64,000 bases of DNA, from positions 29,754,254 through 29,818,253 of the forward strand of contig OZ025260.1 of the NCBI GenBank assembly GCA_964019135.1, given 5' to 3'. Below the pieces are notes generated by a model, which was given only the letters and a program-made list of their open reading frames with translations, was not told the DNA's origin and did no database searches. Origin of the DNA: Arenicola marina. Its lineage: Eukaryota > Annelida > Polychaeta > Arenicolidae. A program made the position numbers and the translations under genes. Positions 33,703 through 45,069 of the stretch are shown here, one piece after another. Numbering within the stretch: position 1 is the stretch's first letter; each line of letters begins with the position of its first letter.

Positions 33703-33715
33703 CGCCGCCTGGTGG
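33703..33715 (-). promoter_or_regulatory. CTCF-like motif in module q
   Basis: The minus strand reads CCACCAGGCGGCG, identical to the 26,491 copy. TGACGTCA follows at about 33,743-33,750 (plus-strand coordinates). Confidence 0.3.
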
Positions 33716-34329
33716 CGCTGCCATGAGAGCGTAATAAACATATGACGTCATATTAAGTCATAATTGGGCAATGAAGGAAGACTATCTCTGTCGGTGTTAT
33801 AGCGCGGCCGAGTTCGCTGATTCTCTCGAAAGAGACTTGTGACTGACAACGCTGATACAAGTATCTCATTTCAAAGAACATGCCACAATTGTTACTGGTT
33901 AAAGCGGCCCTATTGCTAGAGATATTTTTGTCACTTTAGCGCCACTGTGGATGATATCTATGCGTCTCGGCCACATGCCACCCTGCTCTATACCAAACAC
34001 ACGCACCTACAGCGCATGAAAACCAAGTGAAAACAAAAAGCCTGGGGATAAATAACGTGATGCGCCAGTTCTCTGTGTCTGGTAGCCGTGTTATAAAGGG
34101 ACAAAGGCCGCTCGTGGGTTACATCCAAGAACTCCATGTACCCCATTTGTTATCACATCATTCGGTTTTGTAGCTTATAAAAAGGCCGTCCACTAAGAGT
34201 AATAACGAATACGTTATTGCCTCGGCATTATTACCACACAACAGATGTCGTGACGCAGAACGGTTGATCAGGCGGTAACATTAACCATGTGCCTACCGTG
34301 CATCAATTTTTATATCATTTGTGTTTGTT

Positions 34330-35100
34330 CCTGGGCTGATGATCTGGTGTGACATTCTGTTTTGTCCTCCCCCGACAGAATGGATTGTTTAATCAATAGG
34401 TGTGTGGAATATCCAGAATATGCTCGTGAATGTAAAGAGAGAGAGAGAAAAAAACCGGTTACACTTTACCAAAGTAGTACAAAATGTCTTTGATGTTTCT
34501 GGAGTCATTACTCAAATCTCTGATATGAATGACATTAACACCGGTCTAATGACTTAATGGACTTTACTGGTCTCCAACAGACGAAGTAATTACACTTCTC
34601 TTTTACCTAAGAATAGTGTACTGCCCTTAACAATAGCTACCATTGCATTACTTGAAGCAAAACTCGAGTAACAAATAACCCTGAATGAGGTGTTCATTTC
34701 AAAGGGGATAGAGTTCTTAGCTGTAAGTTAAAAACATTTTTTACTGAATTACAGCTTTTACTGTTACCCATTGGCTAACATTATATCCTTTAGATAAGGC
34801 TTTGAAGCTAAATTGGGTAGGGTGTTGATTTCCCTGTGCCCATTAGCTATCTCCATTGCGAGAACCCCGCCATTTTTGGCTCGCAGCTGGACTCCAGCAC
34901 CATCAGTCAAACCTCATCTGATTCCAAAACTGTTGAAGATAAACTAACTGTAGGTTTACCCTTTGTCAAATAAAGCGATCTCATCACAGAAAGTGACAAC
35001 TTCCCGGAGGGAGAAACTCGTCACGACATCCGCCCGACATGAGAGAGCCGCCAACAACTGAGGACTCATGGCAGTGGAAAGACACAGTAAGCAATGCACA
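34330..35100. other. Left-arm DNA without a named module
   Basis: Its reverse complement is found at 58.79-59.10 kb (34.33-34.66) and 56.88-57.20 kb (34.7-35.1). The partner is split there by a LINE fragment. No gene candidate. Confidence 0.65.
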
Positions 35101-35109
35101 TGGGTCATC

Positions 35110-36036
35110 CAGATACTGATAAAACCTTCCATGATTCCCCGCAAAAAACTACGTTCCCGATAATATCACCATCCATTGCAGGCATGCTATTTTTGCGTCG
35201 ACTGATAATTTGAATGCGAGGCCTTTCAGACGCATTTCACGCAAACCTGGCGTTGATATATCGCTTCAACCAAAAGTCAACTTATAGTCTTTTCTTTCCC
35301 GTCTTCTACTTTGCGGTTCTATTCGTGGCATGCAATGCGACTCAAAATGTATTTCCATGGAAGGTGTATATATGTATACTCTGAACAATGTAGCCCAGTC
35401 ACGGTACAGGCTCATTAACCCACGAACATCAAGTTTCCATTTGCTAATTGTCTACAACTGTTGCCTGGCGTATACGCAATTAATGCGTTATCCCTTTATG
35501 TACAATAGTCTCTAGATTAAATCGTTTTCGGTTGATGTTCATACTAGGCCATAGTCTGCATGCCTCGAGTTGTCATTATATGCATGTCATTATATGCATG
35601 TCTGGGCTTGTTTGAGACACCGTGCAGTGGGCGAAGAAATGGACAGGAACGACTTTTTGCGACTTTTTGATTTTGCAGTAAGGCCTCATCCCGCTATATC
35701 CAGCACCAATTTACGACAGACCCGCCCCGTCTAATGCAGTCTGCTTGTTTGAGATCCCCGCAAGCCCTTTTTAGTCTCAGCTTCCATTCACTGTACTCAG
35801 GAGCCCGCTCGACGAGTTTTACACCGGTCACGTAAGCAAGATCTGTCTTGATCTAGACATGTTGAGTAAAATTGTCGACTCGAAAGACGAAGAAATCTAC
35901 GCAATATAATCATCAGTAGGACTACCAGTAGGAATTAAATGCTTCATTTTACCTTCCGACTGGTAACTTACATTCGGCAACTGACATAAAAGCATGTTCT
36001 TCACCGAAAAAATATGGTGGAGATGTAGGCCAACAT
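35110..36036 (-). repeat. Left-arm modules v and flank up to the LINE insertion site
   Basis: Pairs with 55.88-56.88 kb. It includes a doubled 'gtcattatatgcat' (35,573 and 35,587) and a weak P-like tail. It ends with 'gtaggccaacatacag', where the LINE begins. Confidence 0.75.
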
Positions 36037-36040
36037 ACAG

Positions 36041-39000
36041 AGTAAGTAAGTAATAAGTAAGTAATTTGTTTATTTAAGTCACATATGAGGAATACAACTG
36101 ATAACATTAACAACCAGTTAAACACAAAATATAACTCCTCACCCAGCCCTACTGGGCTTACAAGTGACTGTAAAACAAAAATGGTGTTAGGACTGCCGCA
36201 TATCGGCCAAAAAAGAGAGAGAAAAAAAAAAACAAAAAAAAAAAACACACGAAAAAAAATAGAATGAAAAAAAAAATTCAGTTCAATTAAATAAATCAAT
36301 ACGATACAATAATAGTATTTGACTAAATTTAAGTTTAATTTTTTTTATGTCTTAGTTATATAACAAACTACGCCGGGACATCCATGCATTGCTTAAAAAT
36401 TGCGCTACCTCCTTCCAGTAGTTTTGTATTAGATGAGTCAATTTATCATAGATAGACAGGGCCATAAAATCAGGATGAGATACTTTCCGATACAGGTTTT
36501 TACGTTGACTACTATACTCCCGACAGCCAAGAAAGTGTACCTCATCTTCCACCTCCCCGGATGAGCATATCCGACATAAGCGTTCATGCGCTTCCCTCCT
36601 CTTGTACCGGTTAGAGTGTTGATCTTTCTTCGTTCTAAATCTCCCCGTTTCGATTTCCAACGGTAAAATACCACACCTGAATTGTGCAAGGAGGGCTCGC
36701 TGACTCCTGCTCAGGTATTGTCGGAGATATGGCTCTGGTTCGATGTGACTTTTAAACCTTATGTAAGTTCTAAGCTTAGGTTTTGATTGCACGCTTTCTT
36801 TCCATTCAATATTCTGCAGGTCTGTTAGACGGGTAGCACATACATCAAGATTACATACCTCCTTAGCTTCAAATAGATTAATCATCCCCAGTTTGTCTAG
36901 TATAGACTCTATGTCAACACACCAGGTTCCTTCTTTTCGTCCGTATTCCCAATTAAACATTACTTTCGGTAAGCGATACTCTGGTAATTTCACTAAACCA
37001 TTCCATAGCCGTAGCATACATAGATATCGTCTGTACTTTGGTATCATCCACCCCATGTCGCCAGTAATAGTCTCTATGGGTGCGAACTTATGAACATCCA
37101 TAAAATACCTCATGGCCCTGTAATGAATGGAGTTACATTTAGCGTGTCTACCCATTCCCCATACTCCAGCTCCATAGTCAGAGATGGGTACGACTCCTGC
37201 GTGGTAAAGATGAGTAAACGTTTCGTAACCTACGTTTTTAAGAGATTTTAGGCGACCGATAATACCTCCAAGGGCTCTACCGCTAGATTCAGCTAGCACC
37301 GTAGAGCACTCAAGGAACAACAAGTGCTCGTCAAATATGACTCCAAGATATTTATACTTACTGACAAGCGATATTCTCTGATTCCCGAAATAAAATTCAA
37401 ACATGCTTCGTCTACGCCTACGAGGCCGGAAGGGAACGATACCTGACTTATTTATATTAAGGCTTAGTTTCCACTTTTTGCACAATTCACATGTAAAACA
37501 TAACATCTGCTGTAACTTATCTTCACTTTCCGCCAGGAGTACAATGTCATCAGCATATAGTAGGATAGATACTGTTTCATTGCCAACCTTAATTCCACCA
37601 TCTAGTGCTTTCAGTTGAACAGCTAAATGATTGATATATAGATTAAAAAGCGTGGGTGAAAGGGTGTCACCTTGGCGGACACCGTAATTGACATTAAACC
37701 ACTGTGTACATAATTCATTTACCCTTATCGATGCTTGTGTATCACGATACAAAGAGCGGACAGCCAAATAAGCCTTGCCATCTATGTTATATTGTAATAG
37801 TCTTAGCCATAATAGATTCCGGTCTATACGGTCAAAGGCTTTCTCCATGTCAATGAAAGCTGCAAATGTTGAGAGCCCGCTGGTTTTTCGACCATTAACG
37901 ATGCTATTCAGGCTGTATATATGTTCAAGACAGTTCCTATGACTCCTGAATCCGTTTTGCTCTTCTACAAGAATATCAGCTTCATCACAGTAATGCGTGA
38001 TCCTTCTGCTGAGAACCGCTGAGTACACATTTTCTATACATGAAATAAGGCTTATGGCTCTATAATTCAGCGGCACACATGGGTCCACCAGTGCACTCTT
38101 TGGGATAGGCTTGATTATAGCACGCGCCCACAACGTCGGAGCCATACCAAAGTCGAAACATCGCTGAAACAGCACTTGCAGACATTTTAAAATGTTACTG
38201 TGTTTGAGCACCTCGTTAGGAATACCGCCTACACCCACCGCGTTTCGAGTCTTCAGTCTGGACGTTACCAGCTGTACCTCACTAAGTTCAATGTCGCGGT
38301 TTATATCCGTATTCATTGGCCACTGACCAGATAGGGTTTCTCTCTCTAAAAAGCCCTTATAAGCCATTGCCTCTAAGTAATGGTCGTTACCATCTTCACA
38401 CTGATTATTGTTATTGTAGAGGGTTGTGAACTCGTCACGCCATTTATCTAACACCACATGGGGGTCTGTAGCATAGTGGCCATCTTCCATTTTAACTTTT
38501 AGTGGGACGCCATTCATTTTTATAGGGCCGCGCGTTTTTAAGGTATTCCAAAATTCTGTATTAATATCTTCCAATCGTTTTATCATAGCTGTATTGTGTT
38601 GTCTCTTCGCCTTTCGGAGGGCCTTATCAAATCGATTCATAGCAAGTTTAAAATTTTCTTTCAGCCTGCTTGTTTTTGTTTTGTCTTGACACTTTACATA
38701 TAATTTTTCTTTCTCACTCCTCTCGCGCCATAAACTAGTTAAGTGATCACTCCAGTAAGGTTTACTGTGTTTTAATTTGCGCTTAGCACATTTTGTATTT
38801 TGTGAAAATGAGAGATATTCGTCCATTTCACTCAGTATTGCTTTGCATAATTTTTCATACTCCTGGTCGATCGCAGCTTGTTCTCGATTAACCTTTTCAA
38901 TACTCTCAATCAGTTCTATCATTATTCTACCCCATCTCTCGGTAGACATGAAATCCGGGGGAAGGGTTCTTAACTTATATCTCTTTTCTCCCGATAATTT

Positions 39001-39267
39001 AACATTGGCAAACAACAGAGGATCGGTCCTTTCTTCGGACGGTTCTATTGGGCTTCTAAACCAAAATTCCGTGGTAAGAACGGAGTGATCTGGAAGTTTA
39101 CACTGATCTGTAACTAAAGTACTAAGACCATTATTTGTGACAAGGTCTGACACCAACTGTACCTTAAAGGCTGTACACGCCGCTAGGCAGTCATGTGGCA
39201 CAATGATGTAATCAACCACGGATTTACCTCTAGTCGACACAAAGGTATAATTGTTATCCACGGTTTG
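36041..39267 (-). mobile_element. 5'-truncated LINE (CR1/jockey-type non-LTR retrotransposon), 3.2 kb
   Basis: Comparison with the empty site in the opposite palindrome arm (55,870-55,895) fixes the ends. The left flank runs to 'ccaacatacag' at 36,040 and the right flank resumes with 'cagaaccataacg' at 39,268. The uninterrupted arm has 'ccaacatccagaacaataacg' when read in reverse. The shared CAG is a 3-bp target overlap or microhomology. The 3' end (on the plus strand at 36,041-36,075) is a TTAC-type short tandem repeat rather than poly(A), as in CR1-like elements. It is preceded by a 3' UTR with A/T runs (36,210-36,290) and a possible hairpin 'agcccagtagggct'. The 5' end is cut inside the endonuclease domain. 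Confidence 0.9.
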
Positions 39268-39276
39268 CAGAACCAT
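36352..39276 (-). CDS. LINE ORF2 fragment: endonuclease tail, reverse transcriptase, CCHC knuckle
   Basis: 974 codons with no stop. The first three codons (M-V-L) come from flanking DNA, so the apparent ATG is accidental and the real protein began upstream in sequence that was lost. Residues ~5-75 look like the end of an apurinic-type endonuclease (VDYIIVP, then PDHSVL). Residues ~330-700 are the reverse transcriptase: NAVGVGGIPNE near 345, NYRAISLI near 404, FIDMEKAFD with the first catalytic Asp at 476, GVRQGDTLSP near 532-541, and YADD at 574-577. A thumb/C-terminal region follows, with C901, C904, H914 and C918 (CX2CX9HX3C). All catalytic residues are present. The intact frame suggests a young insertion. 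The protein would act in target-primed reverse transcription, but a copy without a full endonuclease and promoter should not mobilise itself. Clade assignment is tentative. Confidence 0.92.
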   Translation of the reverse strand: MVLQTVDNNYTFVSTRGKSVVDYIIVPHDCLAACTAFKVQLVSDLVTNNGLSTLVTDQCKLPDHSVLTTEFWFRSPIEPSEERTDPLLFANVKLSGEKRYKLRTLPPDFMSTERWGRIMIELIESIEKVNREQAAIDQEYEKLCKAILSEMDEYLSFSQNTKCAKRKLKHSKPYWSDHLTSLWRERSEKEKLYVKCQDKTKTSRLKENFKLAMNRFDKALRKAKRQHNTAMIKRLEDINTEFWNTLKTRGPIKMNGVPLKVKMEDGHYATDPHVVLDKWRDEFTTLYNNNNQCEDGNDHYLEAMAYKGFLERETLSGQWPMNTDINRDIELSEVQLVTSRLKTRNAVGVGGIPNEVLKHSNILKCLQVLFQRCFDFGMAPTLWARAIIKPIPKSALVDPCVPLNYRAISLISCIENVYSAVLSRRITHYCDEADILVEEQNGFRSHRNCLEHIYSLNSIVNGRKTSGLSTFAAFIDMEKAFDRIDRNLLWLRLLQYNIDGKAYLAVRSLYRDTQASIRVNELCTQWFNVNYGVRQGDTLSPTLFNLYINHLAVQLKALDGGIKVGNETVSILLYADDIVLLAESEDKLQQMLCFTCELCKKWKLSLNINKSGIVPFRPRRRRRSMFEFYFGNQRISLVSKYKYLGVIFDEHLLFLECSTVLAESSGRALGGIIGRLKSLKNVGYETFTHLYHAGVVPISDYGAGVWGMGRHAKCNSIHYRAMRYFMDVHKFAPIETITGDMGWMIPKYRRYLCMLRLWNGLVKLPEYRLPKVMFNWEYGRKEGTWCVDIESILDKLGMINLFEAKEVCNLDVCATRLTDLQNIEWKESVQSKPKLRTYIRFKSHIEPEPYLRQYLSRSQRALLAQFRCGILPLEIETGRFRTKKDQHSNRYKRREAHERLCRICSSGEVEDEVHFLGCREYSSQRKNLYRKVSHPDFMALSIYDKLTHLIQNYWKEVAQFLSNAWMSRRSLLYN

Positions 39277-40680
39277 AACGTCTTCAATGCAATTAAATAT
39301 CCTTTATACAACCAAAATAATAATTCGATCATAGCAAGTAAACACAACTTATTCATTAGGACATCTAGGCTGAGACATATTAGGGGTCTGGAATTGGGGG
39401 GGGGGTCAGTGTCCATTGTCCAGTGTCGTTCTTTAAGAATTCGCCGCATCGAATGTCGATTTTCACAACCTTCTCTGTCGCTTTTTTTCGCGTTTTTTTC
39501 TAAAATGCCACTATCTCTCACCTTTTCAGATCCTCAGTGTCGAATGTCGTTTTTTCAAATAGACATGTGTCGCGTGTTGCCGTTTACCCATTCCAGACCC
39601 TTTATACTGTCGCTATCGCTTAGGCCACCCACACAAATCATAACAACACTTAATGATGTACTAATTGCTACTTCTGTAGTAATTAGTAAGGCAAGAGGTG
39701 CTTCTCCCCCTTTTCATCCCCAACCCTATCTCTTCTCCGATCACCCTCGTCTGACCCCTCACCCCTAACCCCCCGGTTCATCCACGGTTCCCGCCTGACC
39801 ACGCCGTGTACCTCGCGTGCCCATAGAGGCACACAATCCAATCCCTGTGGACAACGTCCGATCGGACGCTCCGATCGGCCAAGACTCACCAGTTCGTCTG
39901 ACCGACCGCGCAGGCAGGCACTGGATCCGGACGCCAAAACTCAATCATTCAAGACCGGATCGTGCGGACTCTCCCATTTTACATCCCGCCCACCCTGCCA
40001 GGATTATCACTTGAAACCATCAGGCCCTCTTTTGTATATAGATATATTCAACATTACTTAGTTTATAATTTTTAGCTATTAAAATCTTCACACGCCAAGA
40101 TGAATTTGTCATTCTTGTCTTCTTTCGTGACTTGTCTGCTTTAATGCAAAGACTTGCGCAGATCGACACTGATATTCATATATTTCGGGTCCTGCCGCCC
40201 TTATTTCTTATTTAGTAAAGCTGACGAGAGACGCGCCAACGCCGGATCCATATGTAGGAAGTGAAAACACGAACCAAGAGTCTGTTGAATATATAAAAAA
40301 GCATGTTGAAAGGACACAAATAAGTATATATTTACATTAATGGAATGCAGCAAGAAGCATAAAAAACGGCGCCCCCCGCTTCACTCCGAACCACCAGGCC
40401 ACCCGTGGGGAAAGGGTTCCATGACTCGCCTGAAGTTAGATTGCTTAATGAATTATGACGTCATGTGCGGGGAAGGGCCGCGTCTATATAGCTTATGCAC
40501 CCCCCTCGTTACCATGGACATTGTACGTGACTTGGGTCATGTTGACCCATCGTCTGGGAGCAAAAGTGGTCATTTATAACAGCGAGCGGCACATCAAAAC
40601 AGCTTTAACTGATATGATTCTACTGTGTTTACCGATTTTACTATTTTTCTGGATATATATTAATCTACACAGTACGAGCA
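39268..40680. other. Left-arm flank (39,268-39,380), then left-only DNA with module M
   Basis: 39,268-39,380 pairs with 55,762-55,882 on the right arm. From 39,380 ('tgagacatattagggg') to about 40,680 there is no right-arm partner; the right arm passes directly from 'ggaatattg' to 'ctagcctagat'. 40,180-40,680 is module M. 39,390-40,010 is C-rich DNA with a G run (39,395-39,403), has no match in the window, and carries only a 191-codon ORF of skewed composition that I do not accept. Confidence 0.65.
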
Positions 40681-40690
40681 GGCCCAATAT
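40180..40690 (+). repeat. Module M, unexpanded copy
   Basis: 'acattaatggaatgcagc', 'aagcataaaaaac', then the short stretch 'actccgaaccaccaggcc' where 27.6 kb has the minisatellite, then 'gttccatgactcgcctg', 'atgacgtcatgtgcgg' and 'gtaccatgg.cattgtacgtgac'. This is the reference for the pre-expansion state. Confidence 0.85.
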
Positions 40691-40734
40691 TCCAAAATGG
40701 TAATGTAAGCTGATACCTATTAAAATGTTTCCAT

Positions 40735-42330
40735 ATTGTCAGCGTTGTGGCATCGGCCAGTCTCTCACGGGAAGATATCACCACGCTTCTAGCTTCCGGT
40801 TTTCGTAAGGAGAAGCGTGGCTCGTAACACGTGACACACGGAACCGAATATCTGACACAAGACGAGGCAAATTAATCTCCTCAAGAAGACGTGTCGACGA
40901 AAACATCGACCGTGTATTCAAGCTGTCAACGTGAACGTCGTGTGAGAATCTCTGATTTGGGAGGAAATCTATATATAACAATTCTCTGTTTATCTATCAC
41001 CCTAGTTGAAATGTGACACGGTAGTTTCACTTAATAACCGTATTGACCGGGAAAACCTTGACCTTGACCTAATTTACACATTCTGATCCTCTCAGCGATT
41101 TTTGCAGGAAATGGCCGTACCTGATTGATGTGATGAATAAAAAAGCAAATAAATCGAGAATAAGGAGAAAAGCTGATATGTAGACAATATATCTGTAGGC
41201 CACAATTGATATGATATTTGTCGATATCTTGAAGTAGCCTGGATTCAATATTATTTCAAACTGAACTACTTACATACATACATGAGAAAAAAGTGCAAAA
41301 AACTTTATTACTTTGCACTTTGCTTAAGGTAAAAGAACCGTTAGCGTCAGGGTTACACGGATTTACACCACACGTTTCCAACAATAAGTAGCAGTTGCTA
41401 TGAAAAGGCAGTTGACACCAGTGACTGTAAATGTATTTTGGCATATTCGTCGCGTACTCTACTGGTATGAACTAGGTACTTATGTCTGGTGTTATGTGCG
41501 AGTATCTCGTATGCCGATGCCAGTTCCAGGCATGTGGATTACGTGGTATATATTATTCAGTTCCTTATTTAATGACGTACTCTAAGATGCCGTTGGGTCT
41601 GTTCTTACCTGGGCCACATTGAATAACAAAGTAGTCTGCATTTGTATGATAGGTTTTAAAGGCGCACTAGGGTTTTAGTGAGTCCGCAAAAATAGTTTTT
41701 ACCATACACTTTACCATGGAACGTGTCTACTCATACACTGCATACGCTGGTTCTTACCACTTACACATCAAACAGTTTCTTGGCGTTTAAACTATGCGTT
41801 ATGGCTTTATGTGAGGTGGTCGCTGGACGGCGAACATTGCCATTTTGATGACACTGATATATATAACCTCTGATATATGTAACCTCTGATGCTAGCTGAC
41901 GTTATTTTTACTCAATAATACGGAGCAATATCATCTCAAGTAGGCAATTATTATAAACTGCTTTTATAATCACCTGCCAATCACACTCCATTTTAAAGCT
42001 GATATAACCCGATAGGTCTGTGGACATCCTTGCAGGAGTGCGAAGCCGCCTGGTGGCGCTACTAAGGGACTGAAACAAATTTATAACGTCATATTAAGTC
42101 ATAAATCGGAAATAGAGAACGATTATTTCTGTCTGTCTTATAAAGGTGCGAGTGTAGATGTTGGCATCCAGACAGTCATTTGTCTCTTAGAATATGACTT
42201 TCGGCTGACAGTACACTTATCATGTAAAGGAAAAAGCGAGCAAGCAACCGTTGATGCTATAGTTCCCGAAGCATAGTCGATGGCTTCATTTGGACGACAA
42301 CCGACAGCGTCAGATTGAACACATAAGTCT
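40735..42330 (-). repeat. Left-arm modules m and q with flanks
   Basis: Pairs with 54.02-55.77 kb. 41,290-41,560 is among the best-preserved stretches, where short ORFs on the paired strands even look alike (41,400-41,585 versus 54,801-54,998). Module q lies at 42,030-42,170, and its CTCF-like motif (minus strand) at 42,044-42,056. Confidence 0.8.
42044..42056 (-). promoter_or_regulatory. CTCF-like motif in module q
   Basis: CCACCAGGCGGCT on the minus strand. Its palindromic partner at 54,258-54,270 has the same bases on the plus strand. Confidence 0.3.
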
Positions 42331-42331
42331 A

Positions 42332-43918
42332 GCGACGCAAAATGACCGGATAAACATCAGTCATTGTCTGCAACACGTAGCTGGAGACAATGTGAGCTCT
42401 TTGCCCATCTGACGGTCATAAAAAGCGCCCAATTAATTAAATAATTATAATTACAGTACTGTAACTATTATACTCTTATAATGTAAACTTTGTATGTCAG
42501 ACTATTCTTCGAATGTATGTATTTTTATTTGAGTCCATAAATTATTTGTAAAAAAAAGCGTCCTATTGGGTTCAGTGCAAGCCAACCAGGAAAGTAAGAC
42601 TAAAAGAAAGAGCCTCAACGGGAGGCCTAGTGGAAGACTGAGTGACGTCATCCGCCCCATGAGACCATAAATAAGTCCAGTACCAGAGGTCGCACACCAG
42701 GGGGCCGGCACGTCGTAAACTGGAACAAAAGCCTGGGGGATTAGCTTTGGTAATAAGACGCTCCTTCAAAAGCTGGGCTTACTTTCTTTTTCTCTCCTTC
42801 CCCTGTCACACGGCGTGTCTAACAGAAACCAAAAACAGGACGATTCTGACGTCATAAAAGCCTGTATCGCATTACACTTACAAATCCTCACCACTGGCCG
42901 CTCGACTGCTGCCAACGAGAGTGATCACTCTCCAGGAGCCGAGACAGTGCCCGGATGTTGAGCTGTTAATGGAAAATGGGACGGAAAACAAGGCCGGACA
43001 AGGTGAGCGGAAGTGCAATTAGAGAGAAAAGACAATGAAACAGGGCAAAAGAGAGGAACATATAGGAGCAAGTAATGTGAGCTGGTGTAACGGTAATCTT
43101 AAAGCTGCTCATTTAGGATGTTCTGTATCGGGAACATTTATTGCCGACATTGTTAGCGTAACCATCATGTGAAAGGAAAAAAAGTGAAGCCATATCACAA
43201 TATTGAACATATACCACACACGACAGCCCTACTTTTTCCCCCACTCCCTACAAACGATTTGATACCATGCAGGAACCTAAAATGCCAACCTCTGTCATTA
43301 ACATTTGTCTGTCAACGTGACAAGCCAGCCGATGATATGACAAAGTAGTATCAGGTTTACCACGACCGCATGCTTCAGATTAATGTTCGCTACACCATCC
43401 CACAATATTTGCATAGAGAAGCGCTGCCCCTGCCCTTGTGTCGACGCGTTATTGCTCCTGTGGCCCACTCGGGGCTCCGTGCTTGTCAGGTCTTGTGTTC
43501 TGTCCCTTTCCTCATTAGGGGTTCGTGCCGTGTGCACTGTACCCACACCGACAGGCTGGCAGGGTTAAGGACGCCGCACGCATGGCCACCACCTGTCACA
43601 CGTGTCCCGAGGCCATACCCCGAACATTGTACTTGATGGGTATCCTGGCCACTGACCGCGTCATCAGACCACGAAGCCAGCCACTTGACGGCTGTAGATC
43701 CTTGCTTCGTAGAAATTAACCTGCCGTAAGGTGACGTTGAGTGGCCACGGCGGAAATCAGAGGCAATCACGAAGTCATTGCAAGCAACACCCGGGCACTG
43801 TCTCGGTCCCAGGAGAGCGATTTCCGCCATTTGCTGCTAACGAACGACCAGCGGTGATACCAGTAATGCCAAAGGTGGTAGACTTCCAGTGGTAGACGTC
43901 GTACCACAGAGGGCAGGA
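42332..43918 (+). mobile_element. Module P insertion in the left arm (about 1.6 kb)
   Basis: The right arm, read in reverse near 53,985-53,970, runs 'aacacataagt' straight into 'agacgtcgtaaactgc'. Here the same two phrases are separated: 'aacacataagt' ends near 42,331 and 'aacgtcgtaaaccg' starts near 43,919. The inserted DNA is a double module P (42.57-42.78 and 43.30-43.90 kb) with unassigned sequence between. The join reuses 'acgtcgtaaac', a phrase found at the end of most P copies. No inverted ends or duplications longer than that were found. Confidence 0.65.
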
Positions 43919-45060
43919 ACGTCGTAAACCGTATCAGGGTTTAAAAGGATGTTATCAACCAATGTGTACCTATGTGATTTTGAGCAGCACGTACATTTCA
44001 AACTCTCTGATGTTGTCGATGATAATAAGACTTTGAGATGTTATGGGCTCCATCCCCTCACTATTATACAGAAACATATTTGTGATGAAAAAAGACCAAT
44101 TCTGAAAATCAGAATTAATTTTATGTAACCGCGAGATGTTATTTAGCCCGTAAGGAAACAAGACCCCTCTCTTGTACGGAAACAAAAATGGACGCGTCCA
44201 CGTTGACGCTTCTAGCAACCCGTTCTTCATTGAAGGCAACTAATGAGAGACCGGCTGCTGGCTGGCGGCAAGAAAAAAGTTCTACCCAGTCGGTCATTCG
44301 GACAACAGCTGCCAACGAGGTTACATCCACCTCCCCGCCGCCTCCCGTTATAATAAGTTTTGATTGAATTTTAGTTTTTATCAGCACGCAAGGAATTATT
44401 AAATTGATAAGTATAGTATGGTTTATACCAAGCAGCTCTCCTATTTATAAACTGCCGTAATAAACTGACGTAGAATTATTTGATTAAAAGATAGCTGAAC
44501 ATGTAAAGATATGACTGACCAATGTTCGTTGTTTTTCTGAACATCATTTGTAAATGTTATCATACTTTTGACACCCCCAGCTTTCAATTAAACAGAAAGC
44601 TAGTTACAAATAAGACTACCAGTGGTTCGCATGAAAGCGACCATACGAAGTTTCAATCAATATTGTAAATTTTGACATTTGTTCATTTTAATTTCGTATT
44701 TCTTTTTGATTTAATCAACAGAAGGATGGCGATCCAGAATGAAGCCCAATTATAGATATGTACCAAAGTATTTAAATGTGAAACTTATGAATGTTATTGA
44801 TATATTTGTGAGCATGGTGGATGTCCCCTCACCTTTCTCGGCAAAATGATAAGAGCAATCAGGTCCCATTTTAGTACGTGGTAACTCAAGCTGACTGAAA
44901 ATGATTGTTAATTGTAGGCCAACACATTAATTATGAGTCATCGTAATACATTTTTAATTTCGCTTTTACTTGAACGTGCAACATTTACTACGTATTGTCA
45001 GCCCATCCACTTTTACCATTTATAAGGTGATCAGTCAATATATATTTGGAAAATGTATTT
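43919..45060. other. Left-arm DNA, paired until 44.1 kb, then left-only
   Basis: 43,975-44,095 pairs with 53,800-53,930 in reverse. 44,100-45,060 has no clear partner on the right arm and no module match. It is AT-rich without a gene. Confidence 0.6.
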
Positions 45061-45069
45061 GGCATACGT

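Larger units (their letters stand above)
31240..34125 (-). repeat. Small palindrome, right arm (also outer end of large palindrome's left arm)
   Basis: Matches 26.06-29.11 kb in reverse and also, for 31.55-31.95 and 32.44-34.12 kb, 62.28-62.7 and 59.3-61.15 kb in reverse. It includes module h (31,245-31,560), a P fragment (32,100-32,200), module q (33,530-33,830) and the start of module p (33,880 on). Confidence 0.85.

Noticed and set aside
39193..39768. 191-codon plus-strand ORF overlapping the LINE start
   Set aside because: It crosses the LINE/flank junction and has a skewed, low-information composition in a C-rich stretch, so it is a chance ORF.
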